Shown here one piece after another: positions 35,333 to 44,219 of a stretch of 64,000 bases of DNA. Position 1 is the first letter of the stretch; every line of letters starts with the position of its first letter. Source of the DNA: Dolichospermum sp. FACHB-1091 (GTDB lineage: Bacteria > Cyanobacteriota > Cyanobacteriia > Cyanobacteriales > Nostocaceae). Position numbers and translations under genes: made by a program. The notes beneath the pieces were generated by a model, which was not told the origin of the DNA, did not search any database, and saw nothing but the letters and a program-made list of their open reading frames with translations. Where the stretch lies: contig NZ_JACJSB010000004.1 in assembly GCF_014697585.1 (NCBI RefSeq), forward strand, positions 169,445-233,444, written 5' to 3'.

Positions 35333-36964
35333 ATGACCAAAACTCCCTCAAATCAACTTTGGCTCTATGACACTACTCTCCGGGACGGGACCCAACGGGA
35401 AGGACTCTCAGTGTCCATAGAAGATAAGTTACGCATTGCTCACCGACTGGATCAATTAGGGATTCCGTTTATTGAAGGTGGTTGGCCGGGCGCAAATCCT
35501 AAAGATGTCCAGTTTTTCTGGCAACTTCAGCAAAATCCCCTCAAACAGGCAGAAGTTGTTCCCTTTTGCTCTACCCGTCGTCCTCATACCAAACCCCCAG
35601 ATGAACCCATGCTGCAAGCGATTTTGGCGGCAGGTACTCGCTGGGTGACTATTTTCGGTAAATCCTGGGATTTGCACGTTACAGCCGGACTCAAGACCAG
35701 TCTAGAAGAAAATTTAGCCATGATTGGTGACACGATTGAGTATCTGTGTTCTCAAGGACGACGGGTAATTTACGATGCTGAACATTGGTTTGATGGTTAT
35801 AAGCAAAATCCTGATTATGCTTTACAAACTTTGACAACTGCTATGACCGCAGGTGCGGAATGGTTGGTTTTATGCGATACCAATGGTGGGACTTTACCTC
35901 ATGAAGTTACACAAATTGTTCAGGATGTTAATTGTCATTTGTCAATGGCCAATGGTGAATGGTCAACAATTCCGCAAATAGGAATACATACTCATAATGA
36001 TTCAGAAATGGCGGTAGCTAATGCTCTAGCAGCAGTTATGGCGGGTGCAACAATGGTACAAGGGACAATCAACGGTTATGGAGAACGCTGTGGTAATGCT
36101 AATCTGTGTTCTCTGATTCCTAATTTACAGCTAAAGCTGGGTTATAGTTGTATCTCCCAACACCAGCTACATCAACTGACAGCGGCTAGTCGTTTTGTCA
36201 GTGAAGTTGTCAATCTCGCTCCTGATGAACACGCACCTTTTGTAGGACGTTCCGCTTTTGCCCATAAAGGCGGTATTCATGTATCAGCAGTAGAACGCAA
36301 CCCTTTAACCTATGAACATATTCAACCAGAACAAGTCGGAAATACACGCCGCATTGTCATTTCCGAACAGTCTGGACTCAGTAATGTTTTGGCTAAAGCC
36401 CGGACTTTTGGTATTGAGTTAGACAAGGATCATCCCCAGGCTAGACAAATTCTCCAGAGGATGAAAGAATTGGAAAGTGTCGGCTATCAATTTGAGGCAG
36501 CGGAGGCGAGTTTTGCCCTGTTGATGTATGATGTTTTAGGTCTGCGTCAACAATTTTTTGAAATCAATGGTTTTCAAGTCCATTGTGATTTGATTCAGGG
36601 CAAAGAAACAACTCATTCTTTAGCAACTATTAAGGTCACTGTCAATGGTGAAAATATTCTGGAAGCTGCGGAAGGTACTGGACCTGTAGCGGCTTTGGAT
36701 GCGGCTTTGCGTAAGGCTTTGGTGAACTTTTATCCGCAAATTGCCACCTTTGAGTTAACAGATTATAAAGTTAGAATTTTGAATGGAAATACCGGAACTG
36801 CGGCAAAAACTCGTGTCTTAGTTGAATCTCGCAATATTCAACAACGCTGGACAACTGTTGCCGTTTCTAAGAATATCTTGGCCGCCTCTTATCAAGCAGT
36901 AGTTGAAGGTTTGGAATATGGTTTATTATTACATTTCCAAGCAGAAAACTCTTGTGAAAGTTGA
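35333..36964 (+). CDS. cimA: Citramalate synthase
   Basis: This 543-residue enzyme condenses pyruvate and acetyl-CoA to (R)-citramalate, the threonine-independent entry to isoleucine synthesis. The DRE-TIM barrel opens LYDTTLRDGTQREGLSVSIE, has the metal-binding HxH in GIHTHNDSEMAVANALAA and GTINGYGERCGNANLCSLIP. The C-terminal LeuA-type allosteric domain follows from about residue 400. Length and motifs fit CimA rather than isopropylmalate synthase or homocitrate synthase (NifV). It appears intact and monocistronic. Confidence 0.92.
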   Translation: MTKTPSNQLWLYDTTLRDGTQREGLSVSIEDKLRIAHRLDQLGIPFIEGGWPGANPKDVQFFWQLQQNPLKQAEVVPFCSTRRPHTKPPDEPMLQAILAAGTRWVTIFGKSWDLHVTAGLKTSLEENLAMIGDTIEYLCSQGRRVIYDAEHWFDGYKQNPDYALQTLTTAMTAGAEWLVLCDTNGGTLPHEVTQIVQDVNCHLSMANGEWSTIPQIGIHTHNDSEMAVANALAAVMAGATMVQGTINGYGERCGNANLCSLIPNLQLKLGYSCISQHQLHQLTAASRFVSEVVNLAPDEHAPFVGRSAFAHKGGIHVSAVERNPLTYEHIQPEQVGNTRRIVISEQSGLSNVLAKARTFGIELDKDHPQARQILQRMKELESVGYQFEAAEASFALLMYDVLGLRQQFFEINGFQVHCDLIQGKETTHSLATIKVTVNGENILEAAEGTGPVAALDAALRKALVNFYPQIATFELTDYKVRILNGNTGTAAKTRVLVESRNIQQRWTTVAVSKNILAASYQAVVEGLEYGLLLHFQAENSCES

Positions 36965-37603
36965 GCCGTAAATAGGTAAATATAAGTAGGTTGGCGTTAA
37001 AAATTGTCGTTATGACAAGGGAATAGGGAACAGGGAACAGGGAACAGGGAACAGGGAACAGGGAATAGGGAACAGGGGACAGGTTACAGGTTTTGGGCAA
37101 CTTTACTTTTCGTTACTTGTGTCGGTTTTTCCGTTCACCTACTTACAGCGTTTTCCGCTCTGATGAGGTATAAAGTTGAATCATGAAACTCTTGTAGTGC
37201 GGGCATCTTGCCCGCTAGATATGTACCTCATAACACTCTTGTAGTGCTGTAGCATTCCTCGGTGGGTTGTGAACGGATTTTTTTGGAACGAACCTACTAG
37301 GACACAGAGGACGCAGAGGTAGAGAAAAGGGAGGTATTGTCGTTTTAGTTATAATCGCTATGTATCCCGAACTTATTGAAGAAGTCCGGGATATGTATAA
37401 TTATGTGGAATTAATTTAATAGCCGCTTTCACTCGATGAGGGGGAGTGAGGGAGAGGGGGAGACGAGAAGAGGAATTATGCTCTATCTATTCCCTTTGGG
37501 ACTCTTTAGAACTATATTAATTAGGTAGCTAGTAATCTGTTACAGAATCGGTCTGTAATTTAAGGCTACATACATAAAATAGCCCTTTTTAATTATATAA
37601 CCT
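36965..37603. repeat. Repeat-filled spacer: GGGAACA array and MITE copy d
   Basis: After cimA comes GTAGGTTGGCG...GTCGTTATGACAAGG and a GGGAACA/GGGAATA tandem array (about 37018-37090); the same leader and array recur at 62914-63010. A MITE of the TACAGC family occupies 37144-37251, with its GCGGGCATCTTGCCCGC hairpin. The motif GAACGAACC...GACGCAGAGGTAGAG at 37286-37325 matches 25809-25850. No gene was seen. Confidence 0.75.
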
Positions 37604-39022
37604 ATGCCAGCAAATTCCTGGCCTGAAAACAATACTGATCACGGAAACTCTGATCCCCTTGACCTGATCTTACCTGACCTCTCAGAAAATAAAGAATCAG
37701 AATACCTACAACCAAAACGATTTAAAGGCCGTCGTGGCAAAGCTGCTCTAGTTTTAACTATAGTCTGGAGTGGGACTATTACCCTACATTTAGTTTCTTG
37801 GGGTTCGATATTGATCCTGGGACTGACAACAATACTGGGAATTCATGCCTTGGGGATTATTTTTACCAAACCCCGCGACCATTCCCCAAAAATAGAGGCA
37901 GATTTGCCTTTTGTGTCTGTGTTAGTGGCTGCTAAAAATGAAGAAGCAGTAATTGGCAGATTAGTTAAGAATCTCTGTAATTTGGAATACGGTAATGGTG
38001 AATATGAAGTCTGGATTATTGATGATAATAGTACAGATAATACACCCCAATTATTAGCAGAACTCCAGCAAGAATATCAACAACTGAATGTATTTAGGCG
38101 TTCTCCCCAAGCTAGTGGCGGAAAATCTGGAGCATTAAATCAGGTATTACCACTGATAAAGGGAGACATTATTGCTGTATTTGATGCTGATGCCCAAGTT
38201 ACACCAGATTTACTATTTCAGGTAGTTCCTTTGTTTGAAAAAGACAGAGTAGGGGCTGTACAAATACGTAAAGCGATCGCCAATGCTCCAGAAAATTTCT
38301 GGACTAAGGGACAAATGGCGGAAATGTTGTTGGATATCTGGTTTCAAGAACAGCGGACTGCTATTGGTGGTATTGGTGAACTCCGAGGTAATGGTCAATT
38401 TGTCCGTCGTCAAGCCCTAGCAAGTTGCGGTGGTTGGAATGAGGAAACTATCACCGATGATCTGGATTTAACTATCCGCTTACATTTAGATAAGTGGGAT
38501 ATTGAATGTGTTTTTCATCCCCCAGTGGAGGAAGAAGGTGTTACCAATGCTACAGCCCTTTGGCATCAACGTAACCGCTGGGCGGAAGGTGGTTATCAAC
38601 GTTATTTAGACTACTGGGATCTGATCCTCAAAAACCGCATGGGGACAAAGAAAACCTGGGATTTGTTGATCTTTATGGTGACAATGTATATCTTGCCAAC
38701 GGCGGCAATACCAGATATATTAATGGCGATCGCTCGTCATCGTCCACCTATGTTAAGTTCTGTAAGTGGGTTATCTCTAGGGATGTCAGTTATAGGTATG
38801 TTTGCGGGTTTAAAGCAGGTCTATAAGGCTACCCCAAGGCTATCAGAACAGCTAAAACCGTCTACATATTTAGTGTTACTTTTACAAACCCTTCGCGGCA
38901 GTTTATATATGTTGCATTGGTTAGTAGTTATGAGTAGCACCACAGCGCGAATGTCGTTCCGACCAAAACGTTTAAAATGGGTAAAAACTGTTCATAAAGG
39001 TGTGGAAAAATCAATTTTGTAA
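37604..39022 (+). CDS. Family 2 glycosyltransferase, probable monoglucosyldiacylglycerol synthase
   Basis: This 472-residue membrane enzyme has helices near 47-88 and in the C-terminal third (WDLLIFMVTMYILPTAAIPDI, STYLVLLLQTLRGSLYML). The processive GT2 motifs are VLVAAKNEEAVIG, WIIDDNSTDNT, DADAQ (194-198), TDDLD (284-288) and QRNRW (322-326). Architecture and length fit the cyanobacterial enzyme that moves glucose from UDP-glucose to diacylglycerol, the first step of thylakoid galactolipid synthesis. That substrate assignment is by family resemblance. Another beta-glycosyltransferase activity is possible. Confidence 0.75.
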   Translation: MPANSWPENNTDHGNSDPLDLILPDLSENKESEYLQPKRFKGRRGKAALVLTIVWSGTITLHLVSWGSILILGLTTILGIHALGIIFTKPRDHSPKIEADLPFVSVLVAAKNEEAVIGRLVKNLCNLEYGNGEYEVWIIDDNSTDNTPQLLAELQQEYQQLNVFRRSPQASGGKSGALNQVLPLIKGDIIAVFDADAQVTPDLLFQVVPLFEKDRVGAVQIRKAIANAPENFWTKGQMAEMLLDIWFQEQRTAIGGIGELRGNGQFVRRQALASCGGWNEETITDDLDLTIRLHLDKWDIECVFHPPVEEEGVTNATALWHQRNRWAEGGYQRYLDYWDLILKNRMGTKKTWDLLIFMVTMYILPTAAIPDILMAIARHRPPMLSSVSGLSLGMSVIGMFAGLKQVYKATPRLSEQLKPSTYLVLLLQTLRGSLYMLHWLVVMSSTTARMSFRPKRLKWVKTVHKGVEKSIL

Positions 39023-39155
39023 TTAGGTAATATAGCAATTCCCATGGAAGTATGGAAGTTAGGTACAAGAACTCAGAATTAAACGCAGATAAACGCGGAT
39101 AAACGCAGATAATTTTGTACTTTATTAGACTAGGATTCGCTATCAGGTTAATACT

Positions 39156-39176
39156 CCCCGGTCTCAGGACACGGGG
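39156..39176. terminator. Possible terminator hairpin or IS-end remnant between convergent genes
   Basis: CCCCG (39156-39160) pairs with CGGGG (39172-39176). It lies between the convergent GT2 and lysC genes. The following GATTCTTGG matches the hairpin flank of IS200/IS605 ends, so it may be a relic rather than a true terminator. Confidence 0.4.
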
Positions 39177-39212
39177 ATTCTTGGTTAAAATAGTTAGACA
39201 AGCTGATTATCT

Positions 39213-41012
39213 TCAAGCGGGAACTACAAAATTTTCACTCCCAGCTAAATCAAAAGCCGCGTGAATAACTTGTAAAGCTTTCACACCTTCATCAATACCT
39301 ACAACACAACTAATTTTAATTTCTGAGGTAGCAATCATTTGAATGTTGATTTGATTTTGCGCTAAAGCTGTAAACATTTTCGCTGCAATTCCTGGTTGTC
39401 CTACCATACCAGAACCAACGATACTAACTTTAGCGATCGCACTATCTAATATTACCTCACCCCAATCATATTCCGCTGCGACTTGTGTAAGTTTTTCTTG
39501 AGCGATTTCTGCATCTATTTTAGCCACAGTAAACGCGATATCCCGACGGGGAACACCGTCTACCACCCGACAACGTTGGGATTGAATAATCATATCCACA
39601 CTGATGTTATATTCTGCCAAAAATCCGAACAATTTAGCGGCCATACCCGGACGGTCTGGTAATTGACGAATAGCAATCCGGGCTTGATTCCTGTCTAAAG
39701 CGACACCACGCACAGCGGGGGCTTGAGGACTTGGATAGGCCAGGGAAGTACAGGAAGAATTGATCTCAAATGTATCACACAAAGCAACTATAGCGCGATC
39801 GCAATCTACAGCATCAACTACACAACTCACCTTGACCTCACTGGTAGAAATCATCTGAATATTCACACCAGCGGCCGCCAAAGTTTTAAACATTTGCGCT
39901 GCTACCCCTGGTCTACCAATCATCCCCGCGCCGACAATACTAATTTTTGCAGTATCTTTTTCTACTAAAACCTCTGCTTCATTGGAACTGGGATTGTTTC
40001 TCAATGCCGGAGCTATAGCCGATGATACCGCTTCCGCTCGTTTTAATATTGATGTATTTACTGTAAAAGCAATGTCGTTACTATTACCTTCATGAATAGA
40101 TTGAATAATCAAATCCACATCCACATTTTGCTGAGAAATTTCGCCAAATAACCGGGCTGCTACCCCAGGTTGGTCAGGAACGCGCAATAAAGCCACCTTA
40201 GCCTGTTGCATATCAAATTCTATAGCGTCTACAGGGCGAGCTAATTCTAAGTTAATTAACGCCCGATTTCGTCTTGGAGGGGTTGTTACCCACGTTCCCG
40301 GTTGATCTGTCCAACTTGAACGTACCACCAAGGGAACGCCATAATTACGGGCAATTTCCACAGCCCTGGGATGTAATACTTTCGCCCCTAAACTTGCCAA
40401 TTCCAGCATTTCATCACTGCTGATTTCTGTCAATAATTGGGCTTGGGGGACAATGCGGGGATCTGTAGTTAAAATACCTGGTACATCTGTATAAATTTCA
40501 CAGAAATCTGCGCCAATGGCTGCGGCTAAAGCAACTGCGGAAGTATCAGAACCACCACGCCCCAAAGTAGTAATTTCTAATTCTTCTGTGTTGCTAATCC
40601 CTTGAAATCCAGCAACCACAACAACTTTACCGTCATTAATCTGCCGCATTAAGCGTTCTGTTTCAATATGTAAAATGCGAGCGCGGGAATGTTCAGCTTC
40701 AGTAACAATGCCTACCTGAGCGCCAGTCATGGAAATTGCTGGTTGTCCAATTTCCTGTAATGCCATACTCAATAAGGCAATAGTAACTTGCTCTCCTGTA
40801 GAGAGTAGCATATCCATTTCCCGACGATTAGGGGTTTTAGAGATATCATGAGCTAGTTTAACTAATCCATCGGTAGTTTTCCCCATGGCTGAAACTACTA
40901 CTACTACAGAATTTCCAGCTTTGACAGTTTTTTCAACTCTAGTCGCAACCGCTTGAATACGTTCGACTGAACCAACAGATGTACCCCCGTATTTCTGAAC
41001 TATGAGCGCCAT
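39213..41012 (-). CDS. lysC: Aspartate kinase with duplicated ACT regions
   Basis: This 599-residue enzyme phosphorylates aspartate, the first step to lysine, threonine and methionine. The kinase domain starts ALIVQKYGGTSVGSVERIQ and has TLGRGGSDTSAVALAAA. Two consecutive ACT pairs follow (VALLRVPDQPGVAARLF / KISIVGAGMIGRPGVAAQMF, then IAIRQLPDRPGMAAKLF / KVSIVGSGMVGQPGIAAKMF), the extended regulatory region characteristic of cyanobacteria. Feedback control by lysine and/or threonine is expected. It is monocistronic. Confidence 0.95.
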   Translation of the reverse strand: MALIVQKYGGTSVGSVERIQAVATRVEKTVKAGNSVVVVVSAMGKTTDGLVKLAHDISKTPNRREMDMLLSTGEQVTIALLSMALQEIGQPAISMTGAQVGIVTEAEHSRARILHIETERLMRQINDGKVVVVAGFQGISNTEELEITTLGRGGSDTSAVALAAAIGADFCEIYTDVPGILTTDPRIVPQAQLLTEISSDEMLELASLGAKVLHPRAVEIARNYGVPLVVRSSWTDQPGTWVTTPPRRNRALINLELARPVDAIEFDMQQAKVALLRVPDQPGVAARLFGEISQQNVDVDLIIQSIHEGNSNDIAFTVNTSILKRAEAVSSAIAPALRNNPSSNEAEVLVEKDTAKISIVGAGMIGRPGVAAQMFKTLAAAGVNIQMISTSEVKVSCVVDAVDCDRAIVALCDTFEINSSCTSLAYPSPQAPAVRGVALDRNQARIAIRQLPDRPGMAAKLFGFLAEYNISVDMIIQSQRCRVVDGVPRRDIAFTVAKIDAEIAQEKLTQVAAEYDWGEVILDSAIAKVSIVGSGMVGQPGIAAKMFTALAQNQINIQMIATSEIKISCVVGIDEGVKALQVIHAAFDLAGSENFVVPA

Positions 41013-41786
41013 AATTTTAAATATTCGATCTATTTATCCTAAGTGAGTAAGCTAGGGAAAGATTAAAAAAAATTGACATTCACTGAACCTTTAGATACAG
41101 TGATTCTTGGTTGAACGAGTCCACTCAAATTAGACCCCTTGCGGTATCTAGTAAGCGAGGTGGTTCTGTTATATAAAACCTAGACAAAGCTAGACTTTAC
41201 TTTCTACCTCAACAGGAGTTTTTGGGAGGTTATCCCTCCGTAGACTTACACGCTGTAGCCCAACGCATTTAGCTGTCTTCAACGGCGCAGCCATCTTTCT
41301 TTTGTAAAAGTTTTGAAAAAGACTACCACTATTATTGCTTGGTTTTTGCGTCAGCAATAGTCTTAATTTAATACTTGATACTTGATATCTTAGGATTATA
41401 TATCAAGTAGTTGATTTTTTTAACTAAAATATCTTGATTTTTTATATTGATTTTTGTCCACAGAAATATAGCTTTGTCTAGCAAATTGTCAGCTTAGGAC
41501 TAGATATCTAGTCCATAAGAAGATTCTACCTATTCCTGGGCAGGAATTAGAACTATGGAATAGAACCTTCAGCAAAAACCATTGTACCAGATGTTTCTAA
41601 AGACCTAACCCGGCGATTAGAAAGATGCTTCCAGCACGCTACCCATAGCTTGCTTACCCGTTGCGCTACGCAGGTACACAGAGAAAACCCACCTACCTGA
41701 GTTAAAAAACCTTAATTTGACCTTAGCCCACGCAGATGGACTTAGTTTGTATAGTAGCGTTCTCCTTGGGCGTGGCGAAGCCATAT
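41013..41786. other. Long spacer upstream of lysC, no gene recognised
   Basis: No coding sequence is supported in this stretch. 41210-41290 (TTTTGGGAGGTTATCCCTCC to GGCGCAGCC) and 41600-41680 (TTGCTTACCCGTTGCGCTAC region) have higher GC and look like pieces of repetitive or mobile DNA. I could not assign them. The lysC promoter should lie near 41020-41100. Confidence 0.4.
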
Positions 41787-41930
41787 TATAGGAATCCGGT
41801 TTGATTCTGTGAATTTACTTGTGTGGTCAGGGAACAGGGAACAGGAAAGACAGCATTGATACCTACTGAGTCTTGTATGGCTACGCCACCCAAGCTATCA
41901 AAAATCAAATAGGATTCCTATATATTCGCC
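41787..41930. mobile_element. MITE-like element with TATAGGAATCC inverted ends
   Basis: TATAGGAATCCGGTTTGATT at 41787-41806 is mirrored by AATCAAATAGGATTCCTATA at 41904-41923 (18 of 20 positions complementary). Inner sequences and flanks are also partly mirrored (CTTGGGCGTGGCGAAGCCATA and TATGGCTACGCCACCCAAG). There is no coding capacity. A GGGAACA pair lies in its centre. Confidence 0.65.
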
Positions 41931-41974
41931 CTATACTTTTAAAACATCCTCTTAGGAATCTTGCAGGGTAGACG

Positions 41975-42088
41975 CAAAGGAAAACCAGCAATTTATCAAT
42001 AACATCCTGTAAATCCTCAAATCCTGTAAATCCTGATTCTGACAAAATAAACCTTTACATCACCCTAAAAAGTCTGTTATCATTAAAC
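41975..42088 (+). repeat. Direct repeat, left copy, flanking the methyltransferase cassette
   Basis: AAAGGAAAACCAGCAATTTATCAA...GATTCTGACAAAATAAA...CTGTTATCAT recurs at 44022-44130 with scattered changes, in the same orientation. The pair encloses the truncated restriction gene and the cytosine methyltransferase. Confidence 0.8.
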
Positions 42089-42121
42089 TAAATATCCATA
42101 AACAGGATCAAAAAAACACTT

Positions 42122-42412
42122 ATGATTCAATATCATCCTATCGCTACTCAAATTTACAATTTATTAATTAAGGATGAAATTACAAAACAAGAAGGAGAAA
42201 TTATTGTTAATTTTTTCAATATATCTGTAGAAATCAATGAAAAAAGTGCTGTAGGATATATATTTGAAGAATGGTTTGCTGAATGGATGAGACAAAAAAA
42301 GATTAATTTCAAGACGAAACAAAATACTCAAGAGTTCCCTGCTTTTTTGGTTGATGAAAATTCAAATATTACTAAAGATAATTATCTTTTACACACAGGA
42401 GAAGAATTATAA
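42122..42412 (+). CDS. Putative type II restriction enzyme fragment
   Basis: This 96-residue frame (QIYNLLIKDEITKQEGEIIV ... VGYIFEEWFAEWMRQKKI ... TQEFPAFLVDENSNIT) resembles the N-terminal part of NgoBV/NlaIV-type endonucleases, which pair with cytosine-5 methyltransferases. That assignment rests on partial resemblance. The expected acid in a FPDF-like position is alanine here (FPAF), and the frame ends after LLHTGEEL, three bases before the convergent methyltransferase stop. Family enzymes are about 250 residues, so most of the nuclease is missing and it is probably inactive. Confidence 0.5.
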   Translation: MIQYHPIATQIYNLLIKDEITKQEGEIIVNFFNISVEINEKSAVGYIFEEWFAEWMRQKKINFKTKQNTQEFPAFLVDENSNITKDNYLLHTGEEL

Positions 42413-42415
42413 GTT

Positions 42416-43735
42416 TCACAGAAAAGTTAAAACATATTCTTTTTTAGGAACTGATAACATTTTTTGTATAACTATTCTTTCTGCAATTTCTCTTACAATA
42501 GGAACTACTACAGTATTTCCTAATAAGTCAAATGCTTTAGTAATAGGTAAATTAATTTGATAATCTTCAGGAAAACCAAATAATCTTAATCCTTCTCTAA
42601 TTGTTAAACATCTTAAACCATCCCCATCAACTACTGCTAATTTCTGCATATCTGTAGCTACTAAAGTGGGTGCAATATCATGAGGATCGAGAATTTTATT
42701 GATAGGAAAACTCAGTTTACCCACCACTATATTATATCCTTTGGGTAAATCAAATCTATATTCTCTTTTTTTAACCTTGTTACCATCTTTATTTATTACT
42801 TCCTGAATATCTTTAGGATGTTCATATTTTAAGTAACCTTTATTTGCTAAATCATCTAACATTTCTGCTAATTTAGGATGGGGATAAAAAGTAGCAATTT
42901 CATCTACCGTTAATGGTATTCCATCCATCCAGTGAATCCCTTTTTTTGCAGACCATATTTTTCTTCTTCTTTGTTTTAGCAATAAATTCAATAATTCCCT
43001 TTGTACTAAACTCACATTTCCTTTTAATTCTAAATCCCAACTATGAATATTATCTTCTCCTCCTCTTTTATCTTTAATTGATTTTCCATAAAGTTCTTCA
43101 ATAGAATATTGTTGTAATAATTTTTTGGCAAAATTAGTTTGTAAAGTTGAACAACCTGTTTCTAAAATATCTAATAATCTGGGTTTAGCATTTTTAGAGA
43201 AATTCAGAGAAATAGCATTTGTTTTAGTTCCTGCTATATAAACTCTTTTTCTATCTTGAGGAACACCAAAATCTTTAGCATTTAAAACATCATATTTTAC
43301 CTGATAACCTAATTGTTCTAATTTATTAACAATAGTTGTTAATGTTCTCCCATCATCATGTTGTACTAAACCCTCCACATTTTCCAATAAAAAACCAAAC
43401 GGTGATTTATCTTTTAAAATTCGTTCGATTTCAAAAAACAGCGTTCCTCTAGTATCTAAAAATCCTTGTCTTGTTCCTGCACTACTAAAAGGTTGACAGG
43501 GAAAACCAGCTAATAAAATATCAAAATCAGGTATTTGTTGAGTTGAAATTGTAGTAATATCACCCCATATTTTATCTTGTTGAAAATTCTCTTGATAAAC
43601 TTGAATTGCTGAAGTTTTTATTTCGGATGTTAAAACACATTCACTTTTAAATCCTAAAGATTGACAAGCTTGTTCTAAACCTAATCTTATTGCCCCAATT
43701 CCTGCAAATAAATCAACAAATTTAATAGGTAACAT
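42416..43735 (-). CDS. DNA cytosine-5 methyltransferase
   Basis: This 439-residue Dcm-type enzyme has SAM motif I FVDLFAGIGAIRLGLEQA (6-23), motif IV GFPCQPFSSAG with catalytic C80, motif VI ENVEG, motif VIII QDRKRVYIAG and the C-terminal motifs near RLFGFPEDYQI and LLGNTVVVPIV. The region between (about 190-350) is the target-recognition domain. The gene appears intact and would now act as a solitary methyltransferase because the neighbouring nuclease is truncated. Base composition is low in GC, like its direct-repeat surroundings, which suggests acquisition (inference). Confidence 0.92.
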   Translation of the reverse strand: MLPIKFVDLFAGIGAIRLGLEQACQSLGFKSECVLTSEIKTSAIQVYQENFQQDKIWGDITTISTQQIPDFDILLAGFPCQPFSSAGTRQGFLDTRGTLFFEIERILKDKSPFGFLLENVEGLVQHDDGRTLTTIVNKLEQLGYQVKYDVLNAKDFGVPQDRKRVYIAGTKTNAISLNFSKNAKPRLLDILETGCSTLQTNFAKKLLQQYSIEELYGKSIKDKRGGEDNIHSWDLELKGNVSLVQRELLNLLLKQRRRKIWSAKKGIHWMDGIPLTVDEIATFYPHPKLAEMLDDLANKGYLKYEHPKDIQEVINKDGNKVKKREYRFDLPKGYNIVVGKLSFPINKILDPHDIAPTLVATDMQKLAVVDGDGLRCLTIREGLRLFGFPEDYQINLPITKAFDLLGNTVVVPIVREIAERIVIQKMLSVPKKEYVLTFL

Positions 43736-44021
43736 AAAAATTTTATTGCAATCAACAATTCACATTTTACCATAAAATCTATTGTTTGAATAGTCATTAT
43801 TAGTAATTAATCATGAGTTTTACAAAACATCAATAACTTAAATTAAATGTTTTTTGAATTATTTATATATACATGAATACATCATTGTATAAATATATCA
43901 GCAGGGGTAAAAATGGTATATATGAAATATTAACCACGCAATAATGACAAAATTGAGCGATCGCTTTGCAACAGTCTACACTACTTAAGTTATACTAAAT
44001 TAACAACTGCAATTTTTTAAA

Positions 44022-44130
44022 AAAGGAAAACCAGAAATTTATCAACAATATCCTGAAAATCCTCAAATCCTGGATATCCTGATTCTGACAAAATAAAACT
44101 TGACATGACCGAAAAACTCTGTTATTATCA
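44022..44130 (+). repeat. Direct repeat, right copy, flanking the methyltransferase cassette
   Basis: Counterpart of 41975-42088. Just before it, ATACTAAATTAACAACTGCAAT (43993-44013, partly) recurs at 46281-46302 ahead of the Uma2 gene. The 484-base spacer 43736-44219 has no other feature. Confidence 0.75.
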
Positions 44131-44219
44131 TACAACATACCCTACTCTAACTTTTATAAAAAAAATTTATCGCTGTGATGCGATCAAAGAAGGGAAAAGA
44201 GCAAGAGTGTAAACGGCTA

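Noticed and set aside
35161..35370. Plus-strand frame of 69 codons before cimA
   Set aside because: Overlaps the cimA start and has no domain or ribosome site.
41210..41290. GC-richer stretch upstream of lysC as a riboswitch
   Set aside because: No lysine-riboswitch-like helices could be drawn, and such riboswitches are not expected in cyanobacteria.
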